Shown: positions 21,294-29,739 of the stretch, one piece after another
Layout of the letters: each line of letters opens with the position of its first letter
Position numbering within the stretch: position 1 is the first letter of the stretch
DNA from: Eutreptiella sp. 'Long Island Sound 2002'
Lineage: Eukaryota > Euglenozoa > Euglenophyceae > Eutreptiales > Eutreptiaceae
Length of the DNA stretch: 64,000 bases
Direction of reading: 5' to 3'
Assembly: GCA_964036045.1 (NCBI GenBank)
Contig: OZ038397.1
Coordinates: 22,117,507-22,181,506, forward strand
Position numbers and translations under genes: made by a program
Notes under the pieces: generated by a model
Told to the model about the DNA's origin: nothing
The model's input: only the letters and a program-made list of their open reading frames with translations
The model's database searches: none

Positions 21294-22220
21294 TTCTTCT
21301 TGAGAATGGGGGCCTCAAAAGCTCAGTTGTGGACCCGCCGCTCCAGCCACGCCTGCCTTCACACGGCCTTCGTTGCCTTCCCAGTTCCAATCGGTTCAAA
21401 TGCTGTGGTCAGCTCACAGTGCTCAGATGTTCGCCTCCCTGATCTTCCCTGAGTCGGGTAAAGGAATGGCCGTCGTTCGGTACACTCCACATCTGGTTTC
21501 CGCATCGCCGCATCGCCGACGCCATTGAATTTGGTTTGTGACTACAACCGTGAACATGCCACATGCGGAGCGCCTGCCAAATAGCACCACTGGGCATCAC
21601 ACCAAACTTGGGCGGAGTGGGTGCCCTGCACACAGAAAACAGAAATTCGACCAATCTGATATCCGCATTTTTGGGGATTCACGTGCACTCAAAACGAGGA
21701 CAAAGCCTGTCCATACGAGAGAGAATCCCAGGAGGATCCCTCCAAGTCTAGTGTGTTCCAACACCCCTCGAATTCAACCGATCCGGCTTCAAACAGCCCT
21801 GACACCAACAACCACAAAGCAAATTGCATGTCCCGATCGCACTGGCACTGGCGCCAGGAGACAGACATTGTCGAACAATGGGAAACGTGCTCTCAGTCCC
21901 AGACTTGGCATTCAGCCCAGTAAGACAGGGGTGACACCCGGATCGGAACCCTTTGTCGGACGAGTTCCAGCACAAACTCAGCTACTGCCCTGCCCTCTGC
22001 CGTGACCCGAGGTCGACGTAGTGCGACACCCGGCTCTGCGAGATACAGCCCCTTTCTTGTCAGGATACCCCCGCCCCCCCTCCGGTGGTAAGCAAATGAC
22101 TGGTTGCCACGGAACTGCAGACATGAAGCAATCATCGTTGAAAGCACACACAGTGCGCACTGCTTTTATGTAGACATACTTTGTGCCTCCCACGTGTCTC
22201 CCACCTCTCCAAAGTGTGTA
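21294..22220. other. Region without a supported gene
   Basis: Unique-looking sequence between the 56-bp satellite and the first B repeat. A 155-residue plus-strand ORF (21538-22005) has no recognisable domain and a random-looking composition. A C-tract occurs near 22068-22080. Confidence 0.4.
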
Positions 22221-22405
22221 CCCGGGGGGGGGTTGGCACAAGGCCTCGGCATCTGATTGTTTTCCTTTGGCGGCGCCGATTGGCCTCTCGCCACTGCTCA
22301 TTCTGACCCTCTGTGGGTCCGAACGAGGGGGGGGGGGGTTGGCACAAGGCCTTGGTGGTTGGCTCTGTTAGCCTGTGGCGGCGCCTGTTGGCCTCTCGCC
22401 TTTGA
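22221..22405 (+). repeat. Repeat family B, two tandem copies
   Basis: Each copy starts at a G-tract and TTGGCACAAGGCCT, passes GGCCTCTCGCC, and in the first copy ends at CCCTCTGTGGGTCCGAACG before the next G-tract (22330-22341). The second is shorter. The same family occurs at 49866, 50109, 50836, 51095 and 51698. It is about 100 bp long, is always joined to a G/C homopolymer, and looks like a short interspersed element or a fragment of one. Confidence 0.75.
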
Positions 22406-22929
22406 ACCTTCTGCTATGACAAGCAGGCCTCTGCACTGCTGCGGGCAGCCGCACTGCCGCGGGCATCCCCCTGCCCAGGGGGGGGGGGGACGGCCTCTCT
22501 CTGGACCCACCCACCCCAGAGCCCCAAACCATTTCCTCGAGGGAAAAATCAAAATGAGAATCGAGAACCAAAACTGAGAGGCCCATTTGAGGTACGCCAA
22601 CTCTGTCCTGCCCTCATGCCCCCCTCCCCTGGGGGTAGACCCCACCGCAGGCCAATGACGGGGGGTGGCACAGCACGCGACGTTCCAATCGCAACAACAA
22701 CACGTGCCCACAGGACGCACACGTTTGGCGTTGTGGAATCCACAAGACTCACACTTGTGTCGGGCCACACCCCAACTCCAACGCGTGACACAGCGCAGAT
22801 GCCGGGCCTCAAAACCCCAAGCCCCTTCCACATCGCTTCCCCCGTATTTCTTGCTCAGGGAAAAGACACCCGGTCGGCAATTCGAAGGCCGTGGCCTGCG
22901 TCGCCTGCCGCCAACCAAATGACCAGATG

Positions 22930-23503
22930 ACCCCCCCTGTGTGACATTCCGTCTGGTTGTTGCTCCTTTACGGGGCCCTGGACGGTCACCCGTTCTTCCC
23001 TTCGCTTGTTGTGTCGGGTCGCTACTTTCTGTCGGCCGCTGCGGCCGGTGCTCTTGCTGGTGTTGTTTCCGCGTTCGCGGAGCCCAGTAGTTGGCGTGTT
23101 GGGGCTGTGCTGAATGTGGCATGGTGTGCCGTTTGCGTGTCAGCGGCGCCCAACAATTGGCATATTGAGGATGTGCTGGTTGTTGCCGGGGTCGTTTGAC
23201 TGTTTTTGCTGTCCACACACCTCTGTCCACAGGCCGTCCATAGCCTGCCTCGCTGTGTTTCTGTGCGGCCCAGGTGCCCTGTTCCTCCACGCGCTGTCCG
23301 GGCCGTCCACCATATGTCCTTTTCCCCCTCAAGGCTGGTCTGCCCCTGATGGGCTCCCGCTCCTGTTGCGCAAACAGCCCATCTGGGCTGCGGGAGACAC
23401 CCCCCACCTGATGCCGGTTGAGCAGGGGTTGCCCTGGCACCCGGTAGCGACGGGGTTGGCTGGCCAAGCCATCCCCTTTATTGTCGCTGCCTCCCATGCG
23501 CAC
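22930..23503 (-). CDS. 3'-terminal Arg/Gln-rich ORF of element A (copy 2)
   Basis: Counterpart of the copy 1 ORF at 7379-7999, with the same frame and about 190 conserved residues up to the element end. Beyond 22930 the frame continues into flanking DNA to 22298, so its native C-terminus is unclear. It is basic and low complexity, with no domain recognised. The conserved frame between copies is the only evidence for coding. Confidence 0.3.
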
Positions 23504-23563
23504 GCTCTGTCATCCGCTCCATTCTAGTTCCCTGTTCCCGCTGTTCTGGCTGGCTCTCCTGCC

Positions 23564-24361
23564 TCACTGTGCCCCTCCTCCTTGTCTGATGTGCTCGCCC
23601 TTGTCCCTCCTGGTGTGGCCCCCGCGTTCTGTGTGTCTCTGTTGCTCCTCCCTCTGTTTGGTGGCACTGCTGGGTGCCCATGTCGCGCACCCCCTCCTGT
23701 CCCACCCGCCTGCCCCCCCATACGAGGATTTCACATCTCTATGCAACGTGGACTGTCCCGTGCGCGGTTGGCTCTTCACGGCCCTGTTGCCACCCCCGTG
23801 GCGGGCACCTCCCGGAGCGCGGGGTGCAGCCCCCGCCCTTGTGGAGTACGTGGGCACCTTGTAGAGGGAGGGGGGGTGTTTGCTGATGGCTCGCTCGGCG
23901 TGCGCTGCATTTGGTGGTTGCTGCAGTGCTCGCACCTCACGGTTCCCTTGTGTCTTGTTGTGTGTCCTGTTGGGGCTCGTCACCCTGCCGTGTGTACGGC
24001 GGCCTTGTGCCCAGCTGTTTTGCTGCATGCATTCCTCCCAGTTTCGGGCTCTTTCTTTGTCTGCTGGCATGCTCACTGCTTCTGGTCTGCGGCGCCAGGG
24101 GGGTAGCATGTTGCTCCCGGCATCCCATTGTGGCTGTTGGGTTGTCCCACTCGCAGTTGGGTGGTGCAAGGGGCACCAGGCACTTCTACACATGTCTCCA
24201 AATCTACAAACTGACCTGTCACTGGTGTTTGTTGGGGTTGTTCTGGGGTGAATGTGTTGCGTTGGTGCTCTTTTGCTTTCTGGGCTGCTGAGGGGCTCCC
24301 CGTTTGAGGACTTCACTCCGGGCTGTCCACGCCTCGGAGCTAGGGACTCGTGTGAGTCCAC
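23564..24361 (-). CDS. CCCH zinc-finger protein of element A
   Basis: A 265-codon frame. Near residue 52 it carries VCRFGDMCRSAWCPLHHP, a C-x5-C-x4-C-x3-H arrangement typical of RNA-binding CCCH fingers. The remainder is Arg-, Gly-, Gln- and Thr-rich, as expected of a nucleic-acid-binding, gag-like tail. The C-terminal ~150 residues are preserved in frame in copy 1 (6842-7318), with mostly conservative changes. It ends 60 bp before the basic 3' ORF. The role is inferred as an RNA-binding protein of the element. The start is the first Met of the frame and is not independently supported. Confidence 0.5.
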   Translation of the reverse strand: MDSHESLAPRRGQPGVKSSNGEPLSSPESKRAPTQHIHPRTTPTNTSDRSVCRFGDMCRSAWCPLHHPTASGTTQQPQWDAGSNMLPPWRRRPEAVSMPADKERARNWEECMQQNSWAQGRRTHGRVTSPNRTHNKTQGNREVRALQQPPNAAHAERAISKHPPSLYKVPTYSTRAGAAPRAPGGARHGGGNRAVKSQPRTGQSTLHRDVKSSYGGAGGWDRRGCATWAPSSATKQREEQQRHTERGGHTRRDKGEHIRQGGGAQ

Positions 24362-24736
24362 CCCCTGGTTGGTCGTGTGTAGTGACCACCAATGGTTTGG
24401 ACGCTGTGTCTCATAAGCGTGCCCAAGGCCCCTGCACTAGGCCTTGGTGACAGAACTTAGCTACTCGCGGGCAGTACATGTTTTAGGTCGCTGCCCAATG
24501 GACAACCGCGTAGCCGGCTGCCAAACCCTCGCAGGGGCGACCCCCTTACTTAGGTTTGGGTTGCCTTCCCCTCCCGGTGTGGTCGGGATGGTGATGGCTC
24601 CCGGGAGTGCATCAGGGAAGCATCCCTTCTATGTTGTGTGTAAGTGTGGCCTTGGTTGTTGCGTGTGTGGTGGGCGCCGTGTTGGCGTTGGGGTGTGGGG
24701 CCTTGGGCTCTTGGTGGTGCTCCATGTGTGTGCCTT

Positions 24737-25540
24737 GTTTGTGGGCGGCGGTGGCTGGGTGTGGGTGAAGTGCCTGTGTGGTGGGTTTGGCTCCCACCCT
24801 CGGTGTTGGGTGTTTGGCTGGTGTTGGTGCTCGCGGCGGGTGGTGTGGCTGTCCGCCACTGTTGTTGTGGTGTACTACTTTGCTTTGCTCTTCTGTACTT
24901 GTGTGCTGCTGCGTGCTGTTGTGTGCTGGCGAGTTTCATTGTGTGCCTCTACTGGCTTTGGCCTGCAGTGCTGCGTTATGTGCTATGCTGCCTCCGCGTT
25001 GTGCGCTACGCTGCCTCCATGAGGCGCGGCGGCCGCGGCTACCCGGGCAGGGCCGCTCCTCCCGTGGGGGCCGAGTTCGGGTAACCTCCGAAGCGCTTGG
25101 ACAAGGCCGCCCACCCATTGGTGGGGCCGAGTCCGAGCCCCCGGGGCTTGCCTTTGTTTCTTGCGCGCGCGCCCCGTTTGTGGGCGGCGGCGGCTGTGCG
25201 TGGGTGCACTGCCCGTGTGGTGGGTCTGGCCCCCACACTGGGCGTTGGGTGTTGGGCTGGCGCTGGTGCTTGCGGCGGGTGGTGTGGCTGTCCGCCGCCA
25301 TCATTGTGGTACACTGCTTTGCTTTGTTCTGTTGTACTGTGTGCTGCGTGCTTTCGTGTGCTGGCAAATTTCGCTATGTGTCTCTGCCTGCTCTTCGGTG
25401 CTGCGCTGCCTCCATGAGGTGTGGCGGCCGCGGCTACCCGGGTAGGGCCACTCTTCCCGTCGGGGCCGAGCCCAGGTAACCTCCGAAGTGCTTGGACAGG
25501 GCCGCCCACCCATTGGCGGGGCCGAATCCGAGCCTCCGGG
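24737..25540. repeat. Tandem duplication of about 0.4 kb within element A
   Basis: The stretch beginning GTTTGTGGGCGGCGG at 24737 recurs at 25176 and both copies run through GGCGGCCGCGGCTACCCGGG to GCTTGGACA.GGCCGCCC. The offset drifts from 439 to 394 bp, so indels have accumulated. Minus-strand frames over the two copies share GGSDSAPPMGGRPCPS. It lies between the J-domain and CCCH ORFs and may be a repeated coding or spacer module. Confidence 0.7.
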
Positions 25541-25696
25541 GCCCGCCTTCGAGGTTAGTGCACTGATCTCCTTTGTGCGCCTCCGTCCGCTCCATGTGCT
25601 TGGGCGTCGTGTTGCCCTATGTTTTTCTAATTTACGTTGCGCTGCACTGTGCTGCATTCTGTTGGATCTGCATGCCTGGGCGTTGTGCTGAACTCC

Positions 25697-26401
25697 TTAA
25701 CGCCTCCGGGAGGCTGCCGCGATTAGCTGCGCTAGGCGATCCGTGGGCAGCAATCTGCCCGGTTGTGAGACCAGGCCGTGCTCTCCTGGTAGGTCCCCGT
25801 CAATGTGCACAACTGGTTGCCACTCTCCATGTGTGTAGCACACCCCATGTGGGTGGCAGCTACACTGCGGGGTGTACACACCCACGGCCACGATGCGTAC
25901 CCGGACCACCGGCATCATGAGTCCTGGCCATATGAGGTACCACACCTCACCCCTGGTCATGTTGGGCATCGGTGTGCGGGCCAGCTGCCACTCGCGGGCC
26001 CGCACTATATTTTTGTACTGTGCTTCCATGAAGTCCACGGTTGCGTATGCAAAGCGTCGTTGCATTGTCAACGTGTTTGGTTCCCCTGGCCTTCTGCCCT
26101 CCTGTCCGGGGTCGTGCGTCGCCGCTCCCCTATTGCAATGGCGTACCTCCCGTTGTTGGCGCCTGTCCCCTCTTTGTATGTCGGCATCATGCCGTCTTCG
26201 GGCCTCTGTGTCTAGCAATCCGTCCTTTGCCTTCCCTATTTGTTTGAATAGTCCCTCAGCCTTCTCCTTGTGGTGCGCGTTTTTGTCTGGGTGTAGCTTG
26301 ACACTGAGCTGCTTGTATGCCCTCTTTATTTCCTCTGTTGTGGCCCCAGGGTACCGCACTCCTAGCACCTGGTACCAGTTCCCTGGTAGTGTGTCTGGCA
26401 T
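25697..26401 (-). CDS. J-domain (DnaJ-like) protein on element A
   Basis: A 234-codon frame. Residues ~9-75 form a complete J domain: NWYQVLGV, helix II IKRAYKQLSVKLHPDKN with the HPD motif at 37-39, and helix III/IV (EGLFKQIGKAKDGLLD.EARRRHD). The C-terminal half has a Cys/His cluster (CSCHPHGVCYTHG) and ends with LAQLIAAASRRR; it is not recognised. J domains stimulate Hsp70 ATPase. No zinc-finger G/F-type DnaJ core is present, so it is a type III-like J protein. It follows the OTU-like ORF by 78 nt on the same strand without introns, suggesting co-expression from one element transcript. A J domain on a mobile element is unusual. Confidence 0.7.
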   Translation of the reverse strand: MPDTLPGNWYQVLGVRYPGATTEEIKRAYKQLSVKLHPDKNAHHKEKAEGLFKQIGKAKDGLLDTEARRRHDADIQRGDRRQQREVRHCNRGAATHDPGQEGRRPGEPNTLTMQRRFAYATVDFMEAQYKNIVRAREWQLARTPMPNMTRGEVWYLIWPGLMMPVVRVRIVAVGVYTPQCSCHPHGVCYTHGEWQPVVHIDGDLPGEHGLVSQPGRLLPTDRLAQLIAAASRRR

Positions 26402-26479
26402 GTCCGCGACTGGGTCCCGTCCTCTGGTGTGTGGGACGGTTGGTTGATTGGCCCCCGCCGGCTCGGGCTTGTGCTGAGG

Positions 26480-28999
26480 CTAGGGCTGGGGGGCCATGTT
26501 TGTTGTTGGCCTCTCTAATCGGATGACATTCGCTCTCTTTACGCGAATTTCCCGTCCTTGTGCTTGCTGTGGCCCCTGTGTTATGCGCACCTGCACTCTG
26601 AAGCCGTCGTGCCCCACCACTATGGCCTCACATGTGTTGAATTCCATCTGCCGCAGCCCTTGTAGATGCACTGCTGATCCTATCACAAAGTGCCCTGCGC
26701 TACTCACCACCACTACTGCTGCGCTTGCTACCAATGCTAACACGGCCGCCTCCACGTGGCGGGCTGCCGTGTGGCCAGGTGGCGTCACCGGTGCGTTGTC
26801 ATGCCTTTGTGCTCCTGCTCTCCTTGTTTGCAGGCTACTGGCTTGCTCCTGGCTGCCCCTTCTACTGACATCACCTGGGGGCAGGCTGCTCAAGTGCTCG
26901 TGGGTGACTGCCACTGTTCTGCCTCCCTTTTGGTGGTCCAGTTTCACCGGAATCCGGCCATTCTCCTCCCCTTGGACGATCCCTTCCGTTCCATTCAGTT
27001 CTGCCCTCCGCAACCCTGTGAGCCATACTTTTGTTCCTGGCCCCCATGTGTCCTGGGCCGCCACTTGCTCCCGTTTTTGTTTGACTATTGCTGCCCTTCG
27101 TTGTCTGGTGGCTTGGTTGTGGCTCTTCTGCCACTCTTTGAACCTGTGTACGAGCACCTGTGGGAGGTTGCACTCACACAATGCCCCCGTGTTTTGATTG
27201 ATGCACCTCTGGTGCACTATGCCCCCACATATACATTGTTTGGCGTTGCGCACGTACTTCCCGGTGGTCTTCACGTCTTCTCCACAGACCAGGCACTCCA
27301 CACGTCCTTTTCCCGGCACTGTCCCTACTGACATAAAGTCCGCCTTCCACATGCGGCATTGCACAAACAACCACACTCCTAATTGTCCTCCATCTCCGCC
27401 CGGCGGCGCGCATTGCCTGTGGTTCCATGTGCCACACCCATAGCATGTGTATCGTGGTTCTGCCCCCGGTGTAATGCATACTTCTGCATCACATCGCTTT
27501 GTGTTGCCGTCTTTTTGCATTGTCTCTGGTGTTTGCTGGGTTTGCCGTGTCCCTTGCCTGTGGTCCTCCTCTTGTGCTTCTGCCCACCCATCCTCTTTGA
27601 TAATCTGCGCAAGTGTATGTCCCTCCACTGTCCGGCCTTTGGTGTCCTCCATCTTTTCAAGCAGATTGCACTTCATCCCTTGGCCGGTCTGTCGCGTCTC
27701 TTGTGGGTGCATTTCGTTCCAGACTCTCGCCAGAGCATGGAATAGGCACATTCCATCTGGTGGTGTCTCAAAGACCGTCGTCGTCTCCGGGAGCTCATCC
27801 TCTAACTGCCCTGCGCCCTGTCTCACCACTTTACGCCGGCCTGGTGCCTGGCGCAACTGCGATGCCACCCCCGGCGGTAAGATGTTCCAAAAATGGGGTG
27901 CTCCACTTCCTGTCTCACCCCATTGTAGCATCACTTTCTTGGTGGCCGTGGGCAACCCCGCCTCCCGCGCCTTGTACAATGGGCTTCTCTGTGCCATTTT
28001 GTCCCTTGTGTACACACCAACATGCACCTCTTCCAATTGCGCAAAGATCACAATTTCGGGCCAACCTCCGTATGATTGTGGTCCCGTCCCTTGTCTCATT
28101 TGCTGGACATACCTGCGCACCACTTCGTTGTCTTCCCTTGACTGCTCCGGCTTGTGGTGGGGCACTGTCCGCTCTGCGTGTGCTGGCGCTGTCTCTTCAA
28201 GGCCCAACCCCCAAAACGCCCCTCGTGGTACTTCCAGCATGCGGCCTGCTTGTTCATCCCCTTGACTCAACGTGCCCTCCACCACGTGGACCAGCAACCC
28301 TTCCTTTGTTGTGTCTAAAACTTGCACTCGGCACCCATTCCACGTTGCATCACTCATGCCCCATAGAAACCCCTGTGTGTTCCGTCCCATGCGGGACACG
28401 ACTCCTATCACCGCGGCCACCACGGTTCCAGCCACCACTCCCAACGCCTGCCACCCCGTGTGCAGGTGTTGGGGAACTCCCTGTTGGTCCGGGGTCCTCT
28501 GCGGTTGTTCACTATGGGGGTTTTGTTTCCCCTGTTGATCGACCTGGAGCTGGGCCCTACGCAACCAAGCCCGGGTTACCGTGCCTGCAGTGGGTGTCTC
28601 TTTTGACCCCTGCCCTGTCTCTGCGCTTGCAGTGTGGCCCCGATCGCTATCCTGCAGAGCTCTCTCGGTGTGTTTTTTGTTGTCCTGCACGATTTCATGT
28701 TGTGGCTGTTGTGCTTGCTGATGGTGCTGATGTCGTGCCGGCAGCTGCTCTTGCGGCCTTTGCGCCCCCCCCCCCCCCCAGGAATGTATTAGAAGGGGGG
28801 AAGGGGGGAGGAGGGGGGGGGTCTGAAAGGGAGGGAGGGGGGGGGGAGGGTTGGGTCCCCCTATGGTCCCCGCCCTTCCGGCTGAGCGCCGCAACGCCCA
28901 CGCCCATGCACCGTTGTGGCCAGCTCCCCGGCGCCTCCCGATACAATCCGGGCGCCGCCCCCGTCCGGCCGGGGGGGACTGCAACGAACACGTACACAC
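26480..28999 (-). CDS. OTU-like peptidase with PHD/RING-type zinc fingers on element A
   Basis: A frame of 839 codons. The first ~80 cross repeat E and are doubtful, so the true start is probably within 28.3-28.8 kb. Residues ~292-375 resemble the C-terminal half of an OTU domain: YGGWPEIVIFAQLEEVHVGVY, then LQWGETGSGAPHFWNIL with candidate catalytic H369. About 40 residues later comes the N-terminal OTU signature PPDGMCLFHALARVW with C418, so the halves are in reversed order. Then follow a PHD-like cluster (C503, C508, C519, C522, H527, C530) and a second Cys/His cluster (569-610). Two SH3-like GLRxxELNGTEG-type motifs follow. Hydrophobic stretches at ~186-201 and ~755-775 could be membrane segments. 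Proposed role: ubiquitin-directed cysteine protease; inferred only. Confidence 0.6.
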   Translation of the reverse strand: MCTCSLQSPPAGRGRRPDCIGRRRGAGHNGAWAWALRRSAGRAGTIGGPNPPPPLPPFQTPPLLPPSPLLIHSWGGGGAQRPQEQLPARHQHHQQAQQPQHEIVQDNKKHTERALQDSDRGHTASAETGQGSKETPTAGTVTRAWLRRAQLQVDQQGKQNPHSEQPQRTPDQQGVPQHLHTGWQALGVVAGTVVAAVIGVVSRMGRNTQGFLWGMSDATWNGCRVQVLDTTKEGLLVHVVEGTLSQGDEQAGRMLEVPRGAFWGLGLEETAPAHAERTVPHHKPEQSREDNEVVRRYVQQMRQGTGPQSYGGWPEIVIFAQLEEVHVGVYTRDKMAQRSPLYKAREAGLPTATKKVMLQWGETGSGAPHFWNILPPGVASQLRQAPGRRKVVRQGAGQLEDELPETTTVFETPPDGMCLFHALARVWNEMHPQETRQTGQGMKCNLLEKMEDTKGRTVEGHTLAQIIKEDGWAEAQEEDHRQGTRQTQQTPETMQKDGNTKRCDAEVCITPGAEPRYTCYGCGTWNHRQCAPPGGDGGQLGVWLFVQCRMWKADFMSVGTVPGKGRVECLVCGEDVKTTGKYVRNAKQCICGGIVHQRCINQNTGALCECNLPQVLVHRFKEWQKSHNQATRQRRAAIVKQKREQVAAQDTWGPGTKVWLTGLRRAELNGTEGIVQGEENGRIPVKLDHQKGGRTVAVTHEHLSSLPPGDVSRRGSQEQASSLQTRRAGAQRHDNAPVTPPGHTAARHVEAAVLALVASAAVVVVSSAGHFVIGSAVHLQGLRQMEFNTCEAIVVGHDGFRVQVRITQGPQQAQGREIRVKRANVIRLERPTTNMAPQP
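28785..28870 (+). repeat. Repeat family E, partial copy
   Basis: Begins TGTATTAGAAGGGGGG and continues through G-rich sequence with a GTCTGAA core to GTCCCCCTATGGTCCCCGCC, matching the longer E copies at 57.9 and 59.5 kb. It abuts the presumed 5' boundary of element A copy 2. A poly(C) tract (28769-28782) precedes it. Confidence 0.7.
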
Positions 29000-29469
29000 G
29001 GCGGCCGCCTGCTCGGACGCCGGAGGTGGGGCACAGCCTCGCCACTCGTTGCAGCGCGGCCCAGCGCGTCCCTCGTGCCGCGCTAGACCGCCCCCCCCCC
29101 CCCCCCCGTGACGTGTGGACTGTCACGTGTGCGTTGGTTGACGCGGCGGCGGCACCACAGGCAGCAGCGCGTGCAGGTCACAAGAAGAGAGAGAGAACGC
29201 CTGTCAAGAGCCGGAACAGCGGCGTCAGGCGCCTTTCGCAGAGGGTCTGTGCGTAGAGAGCGCAGGAGGACCTTTGTGCGTGGGAGGGAGGGCAAACATC
29301 ATCGCGCATCGTCATTTGCAGCGGACGTGCTACACACGGGCAAAGCAGGACCATCGTATCAGTCGGAGAATAAAGGACTCATCCACAGGCCCCTGCCATG
29401 GAGCACGGACCCGGACCCCAGTCCATTGCCGACCCCTCCCTCCGCCCCCCCCCCCCCCCCCATCCCACG
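28871..29469. other. Region between element A and the 3' end of the NEK gene
   Basis: Contains poly(C) tracts at 29091-29107 and 29446-29460. The part next to 29470 is expected to be the 3' UTR of the NEK-like gene on the minus strand. An AATAAA occurs at about 29369 but on the plus strand. No other gene is seen. Confidence 0.4.
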
Positions 29470-29739
29470 CTACCGCCCGCCCTTTGGGGCTTTCTTGGGC
29501 TTGCGCTGAGGCTTGGCGTTCGCGTTGCCTTCGGCGCGCTTGGGCGGCGCCGGCGCCTCGGGCGAGGGCGTGCGCTGGTTCTGCCGCAGGTTTTGCTCGA
29601 GGCTCACGGCCTCGCAGTACAACAACTGCGGCACCAGCCCCACGTACTCCCGCTTGGCCTCGCCGACGATGCCGACGGCGGCGTTCACGAGGGCCCCTTC
29701 GGTTTGCGGACGGTCGGACTGCGTGAACGTCCGGTAGAC
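29470..29739 (-). CDS. NEK: NEK-like gene, last exon
   Basis: 89 codons and TAG. After the acceptor GGGTCCGCTCAG the peptide reads VYRTFTQSDRPQTEGALVN, then GIVGEAKREYVGLVPQLLYC, then a Pro/Lys-rich tail ending KAPKGGR. In human NEK1 (from memory) the corresponding order is FEVYEKI, a linker, ILGNEHQHLYAKILHLV, so the exon completes that domain. The tail after ~residue 55 is basic and disordered. Confidence 0.75.
   Translation of the reverse strand, partial: VYRTFTQSDRPQTEGALVNAAVGIVGEAKREYVGLVPQLLYCEAVSLEQNLRQNQRTPSPEAPAPPKRAEGNANAKPQRKPKKAPKGGR

Larger units (their letters stand above)
22930..28790 (-). mobile_element. Element A, copy 2 (longest copy)
   Basis: In minus-strand orientation this ~5.9-kb segment runs from about 28790 (next to repeat E) to the common 3' end at 22930, where AATGTCACACAG meets a G-run. 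It holds, in order, an OTU-like/zinc-finger ORF, a J-domain ORF 78 nt further on, a ~0.4-kb tandemly duplicated stretch, a CCCH zinc-finger ORF and a basic 3' ORF. Copies 1 and 3 are shorter versions sharing the same 3' end. This supports RNA-mediated spread with 5' truncation, as in non-LTR retrotransposons. No reverse transcriptase or endonuclease is visible, so copy 2 is either itself truncated or non-autonomous. Confidence 0.6.

Noticed and set aside
22560-22900. Cys-rich minus-strand frame (RHKCESCGFHNAKRV)
   Set aside because: It lies beyond the common end of element A, has no recognised domain and no start or splice support.
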